Shown: positions 53,792 to 63,934, numbered from the stretch's first letter. The stretch: 64,000 nt of DNA from Prevotella sp. 885 (GCF_002265625.1 NZ_NOVE01000014.1:1-64000), one strand, 5' to 3'. A program made the numbers and translations. The notes: generated by a model from the letters alone, not told the origin.

Positions 53792-54181
53792 ATGCAATCT
53801 GAGATAAACGAATTGAAAAAGAAAGTAGAGCGACTAACCAAAGAATCAGAAAAATGGTACTCTATGTATGCAGATACCTATATGAAGTACAAGGATGCTG
53901 AGATTAGTGAGGCTTTTTCAACTATTCAATCCTTCAGAGAGGAGTGTGAGGCTCAAATCAACTCTATCAAGATGCGTAAGCGAGCATTGAAGGCAGAACT
54001 GAAAAGCGGTCGCATGGATAACATCACTTATCAGCGCACATTAACGCCGCTGAACAAGCAAATAAGAGAGTTGGAGTTTAGGGTAAGTACTAAAAAGTAT
54101 GAGTTAATCAACAAATACATCTCAGAGGGTATAAGTTACGATACGATAGAAAGTTACATGAATAAAAAGAATAACATTTAA
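53792..54181 (+). CDS. Coiled-coil protein
   Basis: A 129-residue protein that is almost all charged helix. Heptad pattern is clear in INELKKKVERLTKESEKWYS and RALKAELKSGRMDNITYQRT, then LNKQIRELEFRVSTKKYELI. It ends in a lysine/asparagine-rich tail. Probably an oligomerising or adaptor protein; no family known. It is 30 bases after the partner gene and 11 before the short MetK gene. Confidence 0.65.
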   Translation: MQSEINELKKKVERLTKESEKWYSMYADTYMKYKDAEISEAFSTIQSFREECEAQINSIKMRKRALKAELKSGRMDNITYQRTLTPLNKQIRELEFRVSTKKYELINKYISEGISYDTIESYMNKKNNI

Positions 54182-54192
54182 AAGTAAGAACA

Positions 54193-54981
54193 ATGATTGA
54201 AAAAGTAAATCCAAGCCATCCAGATAAGGTGGCAGACCGTATCGCAGGAGCTATTGTAGACCTTGCGTACTCAAAGGTAGAGGATCCGAAAATTGCAGTT
54301 GAAGTACTGCTCGGACATGGTATTGTTAATCTCATTATTGAGAGTAGCGTGAACATTTCAGACGCTGAGGCTGAGGCTATTGTAAGCCGTATCACGAAGC
54401 GTACAGACTTGAAGGTTTCGCTCATTATGGTAGCTCAAGACCCAATACTTGCAAGCAACCAAGACAAGGAAGTTCGTTGTGGTGATAATGGTATCTTTAA
54501 GGGAGTTCCACTTACTGAGGAGGAGCGTAACCTCAGTAAAATCGCACATGACATTTATATGAAATACCCTACTGATGGAAAATATGTGTTGGGAGACAAT
54601 AAGCTAATTATCTGTCAGAGTTGTGCAAAGACTGAGGAGTTAAGAGTTTCTTACCCTACAGCAGTAATTAATCCTTTGGGGTATTGGACAGGCGGCATTG
54701 ATGTCGATTCGGGTGCAACAAACAGAAAGTTGGGCAGTGATATGGCGCAATCTGTTTCGGGTGGCGGTCTAATGGGAAAGGACCTTTCCAAGGCAGATGT
54801 TTCCGTCAATATCTACGCTTTCTTGAAAGCTCAAAAAACAGGCAAGCCTGTGGAGTTGTTTTGTGCCATCGGTGACACAGAGATAGATGGTAAGCCTTAT
54901 CGTGAAATAGTGGAAATCGCTCGTAACTACATCACGAGAATTGGCGGATTCGAGAAATTTGCCGAGTGGGGATTGTTCTAA
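54193..54981 (+). CDS. Compact S-adenosylmethionine synthetase
   Basis: A 262-residue version of MetK, which makes AdoMet from Met and ATP; normal enzymes have about 380-430 residues. Key motifs are kept: SHPDKVADRI (HPDK loop), a CGDNGIFKG segment equal to GDQG, NPLGYWTGG, then GATNRKLGSDM (Arg-Lys pair) and SGGGLMGKDLSKADVS (P-loop with both Lys). Loops between and the third domain are shortened; the Arg of VDRS is replaced by Val. It may be active as a minimal enzyme or bind AdoMet differently. Last complete gene of the island, in the operon with NADAR. Confidence 0.8.
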   Translation: MIEKVNPSHPDKVADRIAGAIVDLAYSKVEDPKIAVEVLLGHGIVNLIIESSVNISDAEAEAIVSRITKRTDLKVSLIMVAQDPILASNQDKEVRCGDNGIFKGVPLTEEERNLSKIAHDIYMKYPTDGKYVLGDNKLIICQSCAKTEELRVSYPTAVINPLGYWTGGIDVDSGATNRKLGSDMAQSVSGGGLMGKDLSKADVSVNIYAFLKAQKTGKPVELFCAIGDTEIDGKPYREIVEIARNYITRIGGFEKFAEWGLF

Positions 54982-54993
54982 TAAGCAAGTGGC

Positions 54994-55179
54994 ATGTACA
55001 AATTTGATATAGACATAACTCCATCCCTCAACGGAAAAGAAATTCATTTGGAAGGCATTTGTGAAATGTATACCATTATGCAGCTGACAGGTCATACCAA
55101 CGAACGCACGTTCTACAAATATGTAAAGGCAACCCCCGAACAGATTGCCAAGCTATTGGATTTCAACTCTATCGGATAG
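54994..55179 (+). pseudogene. Tyrosine recombinase, C-terminal end only
   Basis: A 61-codon frame with IMQLTGHTNERTFYKYVKAT, the end of a phage-type integrase: His of the LTGH motif and the nucleophilic Tyr of FYKY. The Arg of the catalytic core and all N-terminal parts are missing. It starts 12 bases after the MetK gene and lies about 165 bases from the guaA end, where the full integrase of an island would be expected. Confidence 0.75.
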
Positions 55180-55242
55180 CTATCCAAACGGTGATAAGCA
55201 GGGACGAAATCGGGGACGGTTTTGGATAAAATGTACAAGAAA

Positions 55243-55284
55243 GGGGATTTGTTGACAATCAAGCTGTTACGTCAACAAATCCCC
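55243..55284. terminator. Terminator between the island and guaA
   Basis: GGGGATTTGTTGAC (55243-55256) and GTCAACAAATCCCC (55271-55284) pair exactly around a 14-base loop. It lies inside the right end of the island, so guaA would now use a terminator brought by the island. Confidence 0.8.
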
Positions 55285-55344
55285 TAACTTATTGAGTTTA
55301 AATTAATTCATCTTTATTTAAGTGGCTGTTTATCGGTATTCCGA

Positions 55345-55360
55345 TTACTCCCACTCAATT
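55345..55360 (+). repeat. Right attachment repeat, within the end of guaA
   Basis: TTACTCCCACTCAATT, the complement of the last five guaA codons plus one base (Asn/Thr-Ile-Glu-Trp-Glu-stop). It is repeated exactly at 44047-44062. Insertion keeps the guaA frame complete. Confidence 0.8.
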
Positions 55361-56955
55361 GTTGATGGTGGCTTAGACGAGATGTCGTAGCAGACGCGGT
55401 TTACACCCTTCACCTTGTTGATGATCTCGTTAGACACCTTTGCCATGAAGTCGTAAGGGAGGTGTGCCCAGTCGGCGGTCATGGCGTCGGTAGAGGTAAC
55501 GGCACGGAGAGCAACGGGATGCTCGTATGTGCGCTCGTCGCCCATTACGCCTACAGAGCGTACTGTCGAGAGGAGCACGGTGCCTGCCTGCCAGATCTGA
55601 TCGTAGAGCGAAACCTCAATCTCACCGTTCTGCATGTCGGCGGGAACGCCGGCTGCAAGTACGCGGCGTGCGTCCTCACCAGAGAGGCGAACCTTATAGT
55701 CGCGCAAGCCACGGATGTAGATGTCGTCAGCGTCCTGAAGGATGCGTACCTTCTCGGGAGTGATGTCGCCAAGGATACGTACGGCAAGACCCGGTCCGGG
55801 GAAAGGATGACGTGTGATGAGGTGCTCGGGCATGCCCATTGAGCGTCCCACACGACGAACCTCGTCCTTAAAGAGCCACTTAAGGGGCTCGCAGAGCTTG
55901 AGGTTCATCTCCTTAGGCAGACCACCCACGTTGTGGTGGCTCTTGATTACCTTACCGGTGATGTTCAGACTCTCGATGCGATCCGGATAGATGGTGCCCT
56001 GTGCGAGCCACTTGGCGCCGGTCTGCTTCTTAGCCTCAGCATTGAACACCTCCACGAAGTCGCGACCGATGATCTTACGCTTCTGCTCGGGATCGGTTAC
56101 GCCTGCAAGGTCTGAGAAGAACTTCTCGCTGGCGTCAACGCCGATTACGTTAAGACCGAGGCACTTATAGTCCTCCATAACGTCACGGAACTCGTTCTTG
56201 CGGAGCATACCGTGGTCGACGAAGATACATGTGAGGTTCTTGCCGATGGCCTTGTTGAGGAGTACGGCTGCAACGCTTGAGTCTACACCGCCAGAAAGAC
56301 CAAGGATTACCTTGTCGTCGCCAAGCTGAGCCTTCAGCTCTGCAACGGTGGTCTCAACGAACGAGTCAGCGCTCCAGTCCTGACGGCTTCCGCAGATGTC
56401 CACTACGAAGTTCTTGAGGAGCTGTGTGCCCTGGAGAGAGTGGAACACCTCAGGATGGAACTGTACTGCCCAAACGGGCTGCTTGGTGGATGCGTATGCC
56501 GCAAACTTTACGTTGGCGGTAGAGGCTATGCACTTGTAGTCCTCGGGGATGGCTGTGATGGTGTCGCCATGGCTCATCCATACCTGCGAGTTCTCCTCGA
56601 ATCCCTTGAAGAGGGGATTGGAAGCGTCAAAATGCTCAAGGTTTGCACGACCGTACTCGCGTGAGTCAGCCGACTCCACCTTTCCACCGTTGGCGTAAGA
56701 GATGAACTGTGCGCCGTAGCAGATGCCAAGCACCGGAATCTTACCTACGAACTGGCTGAGGTCCACCTTGAAAGCTTCCTTGTCATGCACCGAGTAAGGG
56801 CTTCCGCTGAGGATTACGCCAATAACGCTGGGATCGTCCTTGGGAAACTTGTTGTAGGGCATAATCTCGCAGAAGGTGTCGAGCTCGCGCACACGGCGGC
56901 CGATGAGCTGCGTGGTCTGCGAACCGAAATCAAGAATAATTATCTTCTGTTGCAT
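55345..56955 (-). CDS. guaA: GMP synthase (glutamine-hydrolysing)
   Basis: A 536-residue enzyme converting XMP to GMP with glutamine and ATP. The amidotransferase part (1-~195) has [10 protein letters not shown], the nucleophile Cys in LGICYGAQ and the His/Glu pair in [10 protein letters not shown]. The ATP pyrophosphatase loop [10 protein letters not shown] (about 225-234) and the C-terminal dimerisation domain follow, ending PPSTIEWE. It is intact although its last bases serve as an integration site. It stands alone, about 90 bases from the MurU-like gene upstream. Confidence 0.97.
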   Translation of the reverse strand: MQQKIIILDFGSQTTQLIGRRVRELDTFCEIMPYNKFPKDDPSVIGVILSGSPYSVHDKEAFKVDLSQFVGKIPVLGICYGAQFISYANGGKVESADSREYGRANLEHFDASNPLFKGFEENSQVWMSHGDTITAIPEDYKCIASTANVKFAAYASTKQPVWAVQFHPEVFHSLQGTQLLKNFVVDICGSRQDWSADSFVETTVAELKAQLGDDKVILGLSGGVDSSVAAVLLNKAIGKNLTCIFVDHGMLRKNEFRDVMEDYKCLGLNVIGVDASEKFFSDLAGVTDPEQKRKIIGRDFVEVFNAEAKKQTGAKWLAQGTIYPDRIESLNITGKVIKSHHNVGGLPKEMNLKLCEPLKWLFKDEVRRVGRSMGMPEHLITRHPFPGPGLAVRILGDITPEKVRILQDADDIYIRGLRDYKVRLSGEDARRVLAAGVPADMQNGEIEVSLYDQIWQAGTVLLSTVRSVGVMGDERTYEHPVALRAVTSTDAMTADWAHLPYDFMAKVSNEIINKVKGVNRVCYDISSKPPSTIEWE

Positions 56956-57049
56956 TACTTTGGTTGTTTTATTGTTTGTGTTTGTTGTTTTTTTATTGGG
57001 GGATGGGCCTTACTAAGCCTATCTGAGCCTATTTAGGCCTCTTTGAGAA

Positions 57050-57790
57050 CTATCTGAGCATCTTAAGAAAGTCTTCGGCTTGTGCGAGGGTGTCGAGCTT
57101 GCCGATGTCCATCAGCTTCAGGTCGTCCTTCACATAGCCTACGATGTTATGCGTGGCGCAGGACTTCAGATAGAAGTCGATGATGCCGAACTTGTCGGGC
57201 CAGTCGTGCATGGCAGTCAGCAGACGTGGCGACAGCACGTGTATGCCGGCGAAGGCGTACATGCGGCATGACTTAGGATCGAGGTCGGGGTACGGGCTGC
57301 GCACCTCGCCCGTCTCGATGTTGGTCCAACCCACAAGACGCATGTCATCGTCGAAGAGCAGGTAACGCTTGGTCTTTCTGCTGCTTACGAGCAGCACGGC
57401 GTCTACGTGGCTTGCCGAGGCAAGGTCGTAGAAGCTGCGCAGGTCCACATTACTGAGAATGTCTACGTTATGAATGAGTATTGGGGAATTGGCATCGAAG
57501 AGCGGCTCGGCATGGCGTATGCCTCCGCCAGTATCGAGAAGGCGCTCGCTTTCGTCGGATATTCGGATGTCCAGTCCGAAGTTACGGTTCTGCTTCAGAT
57601 AATCGGTTATCTGTGAGGCAAAGTGATGTACGTTGACTACAATACGGTCAACGCCTGCCCCGGCAAGGTTCTCTACGACACGGCGCAACAACGGCTCACC
57701 CCCAACTCTCACCAACGCCTTTGGCATGGTGTCGGTAAGTGGTTTAAGGCGTGTGCCCATTCCTGCCGCAAAAATCATGGCTTGCATCAT
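57050..57790 (-). CDS. MurU-like sugar-1-phosphate nucleotidyltransferase
   Basis: A 246-residue GT-A-fold nucleotidyltransferase: signature FAAGMGTRLKPLTDTMPKAL (about 7-26), then NVHHFASQITDYL and the metal Asp in LIHNVDILSN. Size and sequence fit the MurU/HddC-like group, which makes UDP-MurNAc or related sugar nucleotides from the 1-phosphate. The kinase-like gene immediately upstream (85 bases away, same strand) fits the AmgK-MurU peptidoglycan recycling route, which avoids the first steps of de novo synthesis. Substrate is inferred from the pair. It has its own predicted -7 box. Confidence 0.85.
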   Translation of the reverse strand: MMQAMIFAAGMGTRLKPLTDTMPKALVRVGGEPLLRRVVENLAGAGVDRIVVNVHHFASQITDYLKQNRNFGLDIRISDESERLLDTGGGIRHAEPLFDANSPILIHNVDILSNVDLRSFYDLASASHVDAVLLVSSRKTKRYLLFDDDMRLVGWTNIETGEVRSPYPDLDPKSCRMYAFAGIHVLSPRLLTAMHDWPDKFGIIDFYLKSCATHNIVGYVKDDLKLMDIGKLDTLAQAEDFLKMLR

Positions 57791-57816
57791 AGATGTATGT
57801 ATATGATTATACTATG

Positions 57817-57824
57817 CAAAGTTA
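57817..57824 (-). promoter_or_regulatory. Predicted -7 box of the MurU-like gene
   Basis: TAACTTTG plus C on the minus strand, 27-34 bases before the ATG at 57790. Confidence 0.45.
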
Positions 57825-57875
57825 CGGAAAAATAATGGTATTCGCCCCATTATGATTCCACTTTTTCGTTATTTA

Positions 57876-59420
57876 TTACTTTCTTGCCTCCAAGGTCTGC
57901 TCTATGCCCTGCTCACGATGGCATATATCCACCTCTATGCCGAACTTCTCATGGATGTGTTCGGCGAGATGCTGGGCTGAATAAACGCTGCGGTGCTGGC
58001 CGCCTGTGCATCCGAAGGAGAACATCAGGTCGGTGAATCCGCGGTCGATATAGCGCTGTACGTGTGCGTCGGCAAGCTTGTATACGCTGTCGAGGAAGAT
58101 GAGTATCTCTCCGTCGTCCTCAAGGAAGCGGATGACGGGCTCGTCCAGTCCGGTGAGCTTCTTGTAAGGCTCGTAACGTCCGGGATTGTGAGTGGAACGA
58201 CAATCGAAGACGTAGCCTCCGCCATTGCCGGACGTATCCTCAGGAATGCCCTTGCGGAAAGAGAAGCTGAACACTCTCACACGCAGCGGACCCTTACCGT
58301 CATACTTGGAGAAGGTGGCTGGTCCGTCCTGCGGATGCGACGGATAGACCTTGCTGTCCGTGGTCTTATATCCGTCGGCACGTGTGATGGCAGGCTCTTC
58401 TATGTGGGCGTAACGCGGCATGGCAGTCAAGCGGCGCAGCATGTCCATCATATAGGGATAAGGGAATACGTCGTCGCCGAGCTTGAGAAGCTCGCGGAGA
58501 TTGTCCATAGCGGGAGGAATGGAGTCGAGGAAGTGCTTCTTTCGCTCGAAATAGCCACGGAATCCGTATGCTCCAAGCACCTGAAGTGTGCGGAAAAGCA
58601 CAAACAGGCTGAGTCGTCCCACGAAGTGACGCACGCTCGGCACCTCCGTGTATTGCTTCAGAGCGTCGTAATATTCTGCCACAAGGTCGCGACGAAGCTT
58701 GTTGCTGTAACGTGCAGACGCCTGCCAGAGAAACGATGCGAGGTCATAATAGTAAGGTCCCTTGCGTCCTCCCTGGAAATCTATGAAGTAAGGATTGTTG
58801 TTGGGGTCGAGCATTATGTTGCGTGCCTGGAAGTCACGATAGAGGAAAGAGTCGGTCTTCTCCGACGTGAGATCCTTGGCAAACAGACGGAAGTTGGCCT
58901 CAAGCTTCAGCTCATGGAAGTCGAGCTCGGACGGCTTGAGGAAGCAATACTTGAAGTAATTGAGGTCGAAAAGCACGCTGTCCTCGTCAAACTCGGGCTG
59001 AGGATAGCAGTTCTGCCAGTCCAGTCCGCGTGCGCCGCGTATCTGAATGTTCGGCAACTGGCGTATGGTGCGCACAAGCAGCTCTTTCTCACGCTGATTG
59101 TATCTGCCTCCGGCATTGCGTCCACCGGCAACGGCGTCGAAGAGCGACGTCGAACCAAGGTCGCCTTGCAGATAACGCAGTCCGTCCTCGCTGACAGCAA
59201 GGATGTTCGGAACCGGCAACTGGCGCTCGGCAAAATGCTTGGCAAGATAAACAAAGGCATGGTTCTCGTCACGGCTGGTGCCCACGACACCGATGACAGA
59301 GAAGCCGTCCTCCCCTATCAGACGATAATACTCGCGGTTGCTTCCCGCTCCGGCTATGCGTTCCGTGGAAGCGGGCACTTCGCCGCACCACGACTTATAC
59401 AGTTCGATGAGTTTTTCCAT
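57876..59420 (-). CDS. AmgK-like sugar kinase fused to a RapZ C-terminal domain
   Basis: A 514-residue fusion. The first ~330 residues are an aminoglycoside phosphotransferase-like kinase: AGAGSNREYYRLIGEDG at the start, FLYRDFQARNIML (catalytic Asp, about 193-205) and PYFIDFQGGRKGPYYYDLAS (metal Asp). The last ~130 residues match the C-terminal domain of RapZ: VRVFSFSFRKGIPEDTSGNG, GGYVFDCRSTHNPGRYEPYK, and FGCTGGQHRSVYSAQHLAEH. In E. coli RapZ this domain binds GlcN-6-P and RNA. A sugar kinase carrying a sensor domain beside a MurU-like gene suggests regulated MurNAc/GlcNAc recycling; this is inference. Confidence 0.85.
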   Translation of the reverse strand: MEKLIELYKSWCGEVPASTERIAGAGSNREYYRLIGEDGFSVIGVVGTSRDENHAFVYLAKHFAERQLPVPNILAVSEDGLRYLQGDLGSTSLFDAVAGGRNAGGRYNQREKELLVRTIRQLPNIQIRGARGLDWQNCYPQPEFDEDSVLFDLNYFKYCFLKPSELDFHELKLEANFRLFAKDLTSEKTDSFLYRDFQARNIMLDPNNNPYFIDFQGGRKGPYYYDLASFLWQASARYSNKLRRDLVAEYYDALKQYTEVPSVRHFVGRLSLFVLFRTLQVLGAYGFRGYFERKKHFLDSIPPAMDNLRELLKLGDDVFPYPYMMDMLRRLTAMPRYAHIEEPAITRADGYKTTDSKVYPSHPQDGPATFSKYDGKGPLRVRVFSFSFRKGIPEDTSGNGGGYVFDCRSTHNPGRYEPYKKLTGLDEPVIRFLEDDGEILIFLDSVYKLADAHVQRYIDRGFTDLMFSFGCTGGQHRSVYSAQHLAEHIHEKFGIEVDICHREQGIEQTLEARK

Positions 59421-59630
59421 TTATTCCTGTTCCTCCTCGGATTTGTTTTTCTCGAATTTCTGAAGGTATTGTTTCTCCTTCTTGTCCAACCATGTGGTGT
59501 AGACGTTATCAATCACTACAGCCAGTATCGCCACTCCCGCAGTTATAGCAAAGGAAAAGGTGATGAAGTACGTGCCCACACATATTATGGTCAAGAAAAT
59601 CAGTACCTTGACATCCATTAATCTTTTCAT
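59421..59630 (-). CDS. Small membrane protein upstream of the AmgK-like gene
   Basis: A 69-residue protein with two adjacent hydrophobic stretches (VLIFLTIICVGTYFITFSFA and ITAGVAILAVVIDNVY) and a highly charged tail LDKKEKQYLQKFEKNKSEEE. Its stop codon touches the start of the kinase gene with no gap, so the two are translated together. No family recognised. Upstream at about 59636-59643 is a weak -7-like TAATTTCG. Confidence 0.55.
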   Translation of the reverse strand: MKRLMDVKVLIFLTIICVGTYFITFSFAITAGVAILAVVIDNVYTTWLDKKEKQYLQKFEKNKSEEEQE

Positions 59631-59963
59631 ACTGCGAAATTATATATTTTTTTTCAGATTATCCGACTTATCACAATCTAAATTGCAATACATTATTATA
59701 TATACTCTTTTATTACTGCATAATGGCAGAACATCAGCATCATGAAAATAGTATACAAAAGGTTGTTTTATTAAAGTATTTGATGTAACTTGTATACTTA
59801 TTACAAGAGTTTTAATAACAAACTGTAAGTTACAAAAAGTATTAAATAACTTGTTTTATCACACCATTTACGCCCAAAAACAAGCATTTGGACACATAAA
59901 ACCACGCAAACTGTACAATTATTCAAAAACATGATGATTTAAATTAAAAAAAAGTGAAAATAT

Positions 59964-59994
59964 TTTGTGGCTAAAAATATTATTATTACTTTTG
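59964..59994 (+). promoter_or_regulatory. Predicted promoter of a candidate small RNA
   Basis: TTTG at 59964-59967 and TACTTTTG at 59987-59994, spaced by 19 bases, then C. Exact fit to the Bacteroidetes -33/-7 layout, yet no gene starts downstream on the plus strand. Confidence 0.6.
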
Positions 59995-60000
59995 CTTCCA

Positions 60001-60115
60001 GATAAAGAAAAACGCTAAAAGTAGCGAAGATTTTTTGATTTGTTTTAGTAGATTAGTTTTTAAGTAGTTTGTTTTTGAAAATCGGATGTCGAGAGACAGC
60101 CGATTTTTTTTGTTT
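60001..60115 (+). ncRNA. Candidate small RNA between a promoter and a terminator
   Basis: After the promoter at 59964-59994 the sequence has a small hairpin (CGCTAAAAGTAGCG, 60013-60026), an AT-rich middle and an intrinsic terminator: AAATCGGATGTC / GACAGCCGATTT with GAGA loop, then a run of eight T (60079-60111). No open frame with a start is longer than a few codons. The length would be about 110 bases. Family not recognised. The remainder of 59640-60220 is AT-rich with no gene. Confidence 0.45.
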
Positions 60116-60220
60116 ATATAAATGACAGTTCAATACCAATGAAAGTTCATTGAGCCTGTATCAGAACATATATATTCAGAATATATATAATGTCACCATC
60201 CAGAAAACAACACAAAAAAA

Positions 60221-60258
60221 AGGGACGACAGCAAGGCTATTAACCTGCTGTCGTCCCT
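60221..60258 (-). terminator. Terminator of groSL
   Basis: AGGGACGACAGCAGG-type arms (AGGGACGACAGCAAGG and CCTGCTGTCGTCCCT) pair around an 8-base loop, with a T run on the minus strand. 37 bases past the groEL stop. Confidence 0.85.
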
Positions 60259-60294
60259 TATATATTAATTCAATACGTTATTGTGTTCGGCTGA

Positions 60295-61935
<1,641 letters not shown>

Positions 61936-61987
61936 TTATTAATTATCAGTTATTAATTATTAATTGGTTGGATACGTTTGCTCGTTG

Positions 61988-62260
61988 TTACTTGTTGACA
62001 ACAGCGAGAACATCGCTCTGACGCATGATGAGGTACTTTGTGCCGTCGAACTCAAGCTCTGTACCAGAATACTTGCCATAGAGGATTTCGTCACCCTCTT
62101 TAAGAACCATCTCCTCATCCTTAGTGCCGTTACCAGTGGCAACCACCTTGCCGTGCTGAGGTTTCTCTTTTGCTGTATCCGGTATGATGATTCCACCAAC
62201 CTTTTCTTCTGCCTGTGCAGGGAGCACAAGCACTCTGTCTGCTAATGGTTTTACGTTCAT
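61988..62260 (-). CDS. groES: Co-chaperonin GroES
   Basis: A 90-residue lid subunit. Start [19 protein letters not shown], mobile loop [20 protein letters not shown] (about 22-41) and the end [19 protein letters not shown] agree with the family. First gene of the operon. A -7-like TATGTTTG on the minus strand at 62331-62338 may be its promoter; no CIRCE palindrome was seen in the leader. Confidence 0.97.
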   Translation of the reverse strand: MNVKPLADRVLVLPAQAEEKVGGIIIPDTAKEKPQHGKVVATGNGTKDEEMVLKEGDEILYGKYSGTELEFDGTKYLIMRQSDVLAVVNK

Positions 62261-62443
62261 GATTGTTATGTTTTTATTTTTTAAGTTTACGTTTTATTGT
62301 CCGATAAGGCTTCGTGCCTTTCATCGTCGCCAAACATATAGCTAAAAGTGTGCCAAACAATATGGTTTAGCATTTTCTACCTGTGACAACAAGACATAAA
62401 CAATGACACAATGTCACATTCGGTATTGAATCTGACAAAAATG

Positions 62444-62495
62444 ACAATGGTGTGTAAAGAAAAAGCTAATGCGGCTTTCCTTTACACACCATTGT
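62444..62495 (-). terminator. Terminator of the ThrE-type exporter gene
   Basis: ACAATGGTGTGTAAAG (62444-62459) and CTTTACACACCATTGT (62480-62495) pair exactly around a 20-base loop, 10 bases past the stop. Confidence 0.85.
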
Positions 62496-62504
62496 AATAT
62501 TTTT

Positions 62505-63884
62505 TTAGTTCTCGTCGAAATCCGAGAGGGCAACAAACTTACCACGTGCCTTACGGTCAGAAATGGCTTTCTGCAGACGGCGGCTGCGATTCGACGCAAT
62601 CCACTGACGTGCGAACACGTTGGGGATGGCAACGCCGATGGCGATACACATAATGGTAATGGCAGAACCCATACCGAACTTCACGGCATTTGTAAGCTCA
62701 CCGACTACGCCCTGCATCTCGATAATAGCCACAAGAGCACGATACATCAACACTCCGGGAACCATCGGGATTACACTCGGGATGGAGATGACATGATGAG
62801 GAACATGGAACCAGTGAACAGCCTTGACGCAGACAAGACTGATGAGCGTACTGCCGGCAAGCGAACCGATGGCAAGTCCCATGTCCAGTCCGATATTGTC
62901 GTTGGACGGACCCAGATTGACAAAGTTACGCGTACAAACGGCAATGATACCTCCTATAGCCACCACCCACAGCAGACGGCGCGGGATGTTGAAAATCATG
63001 GAGAATCCCATAGCCGAAATGGCTGCTGCCGCAGCATAACTAATATAGTTATTGTGTGGTATCATCGGTATCGTCTGGAACTGACTCAGGTCGAAATTGC
63101 TCAGTTTCAGGAAGAAAGCAATACCGAACGACATGGCCACAATCATAAGGAAGGTGTTTATGGCTCGCGTCAAGCCCACCTGTATGTAGTTGTCGAGCAT
63201 GTCATCCACGAAGTTTATCAATGGCACGCCCGGTACGATAAACAGCGCACAGGCAAGCAGCGGATGGAGCGGTGTGCTCGTCCATGTGTCAGGAAGCCAT
63301 GTGGTAAGGAAAGCAAGGAGCGTGCTGACAAAAGCAGCGACTGCGATGCCGATATAGTTATTGAAACCACGACGAAGCAGCCATCCACGCAGATACATAC
63401 CGATGGCGGCAGCAAACGACGCATAGAAGAAAGCAGTCCAGTCGCAACCGAACTGAATGCAGAAGCCACCGCACGCAAATCCAGTGCCTATAGCCACCTG
63501 TAGATGTGTGTAATTACGGGGACGCTTGCGGATTTGTTCAAGTTCTTCCCCATAGCGGTCAATGGAGTAATCTTCATCTATAGCCTTCCATGAAAGCTTA
63601 GAGATGCGTGAGATGGTCTCCATGTTGATGCCATGCTTGGTGCAGCGCTGGAATTTGGTGAACGAATGCTCACCATCGCTCAGGTTCACCATAAGCATGT
63701 TGAACTGAACGTAAACATGAAGATGCTCCTCTGGAAGACCGAGGAAAGCGGCAACACGATTCATGTTGCGGATGATGCGGTTGGTGTCTGCCGCACTTTC
63801 AACAAGCATCTGACCTGTCTTCAAAAGCAAATCAAGCTTGCGACGCAACAATTTCTCGCGTTCGATTTTTTGAATCTGATCCAT
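62505..63884 (-). CDS. Threonine/serine exporter family protein (ThrE type)
   Basis: A 459-residue membrane protein joining both halves of the ThrE family: an N-terminal cytoplasmic/DUF1212-like part (LLLKTGQMLVESAADTNRII, about 20-39, then HVYVQFNMLMVNLSDGE), about 5 membrane helices, and a second DUF3815-like half with 4-5 helices (ISYAAAAAISAMGFSMIFNI, then MVPGVLMYRALVAIIE). ThrE of Corynebacterium exports Thr/Ser. The start at 63884 (MDQIQKIEREK) is chosen because a TAnnTTTG box lies between it and the upstream ATG at 63965. Confidence 0.85.
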   Translation of the reverse strand: MDQIQKIEREKLLRRKLDLLLKTGQMLVESAADTNRIIRNMNRVAAFLGLPEEHLHVYVQFNMLMVNLSDGEHSFTKFQRCTKHGINMETISRISKLSWKAIDEDYSIDRYGEELEQIRKRPRNYTHLQVAIGTGFACGGFCIQFGCDWTAFFYASFAAAIGMYLRGWLLRRGFNNYIGIAVAAFVSTLLAFLTTWLPDTWTSTPLHPLLACALFIVPGVPLINFVDDMLDNYIQVGLTRAINTFLMIVAMSFGIAFFLKLSNFDLSQFQTIPMIPHNNYISYAAAAAISAMGFSMIFNIPRRLLWVVAIGGIIAVCTRNFVNLGPSNDNIGLDMGLAIGSLAGSTLISLVCVKAVHWFHVPHHVISIPSVIPMVPGVLMYRALVAIIEMQGVVGELTNAVKFGMGSAITIMCIAIGVAIPNVFARQWIASNRSRRLQKAISDRKARGKFVALSDFDEN

Positions 63885-63926
63885 AGTTTGACTCTGTAAA
63901 TATTTAAATTTATCCAAAAACGTCTG

Positions 63927-63934
63927 CAAAGGTA
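63927..63934 (-). promoter_or_regulatory. Predicted -7 box of the ThrE-type gene
   Basis: TACCTTTG plus C on the minus strand, 43-50 bases before the ATG at 63884; this argues against a start at 63965. Confidence 0.5.

Larger units (their letters stand above)
44047..55360. mobile_element. Genomic island inserted at the 3' end of guaA
   Basis: The 16 bases TTACTCCCACTCAATT, the complement of the guaA 3' end, occur at 55345-55360 and again in the same orientation at 44047-44062. The right end carries the last ~60 codons of a tyrosine recombinase, the usual position for an integrase beside its attachment site. G-rich words near both ends are alike (TCGGGGATATTTATCGGGGAC at 44098-44118, split here from GACGAAATCGGGGACG at 55202-55217). 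Cargo: lipoprotein, zinc-ribbon membrane protein, nuclease-helicase plus helicase, two NADAR modules, coiled-coil protein and short MetK. With only an integrase tail left, it is probably not self-mobile. Confidence 0.8.

Noticed and set aside
57993..59621. A 542-codon open frame on the plus strand across the AmgK-RapZ gene
   Set aside because: It is antisense to a gene with clear kinase and RapZ motifs; its translation has no family pattern and is rich in residues typical of complementary-strand shadows in this base composition.
62469..63503. A 344-codon plus-strand frame across the ThrE-type gene
   Set aside because: Shadow of a well-supported membrane protein gene; the translation is His/Arg/Asp-rich without domain features.
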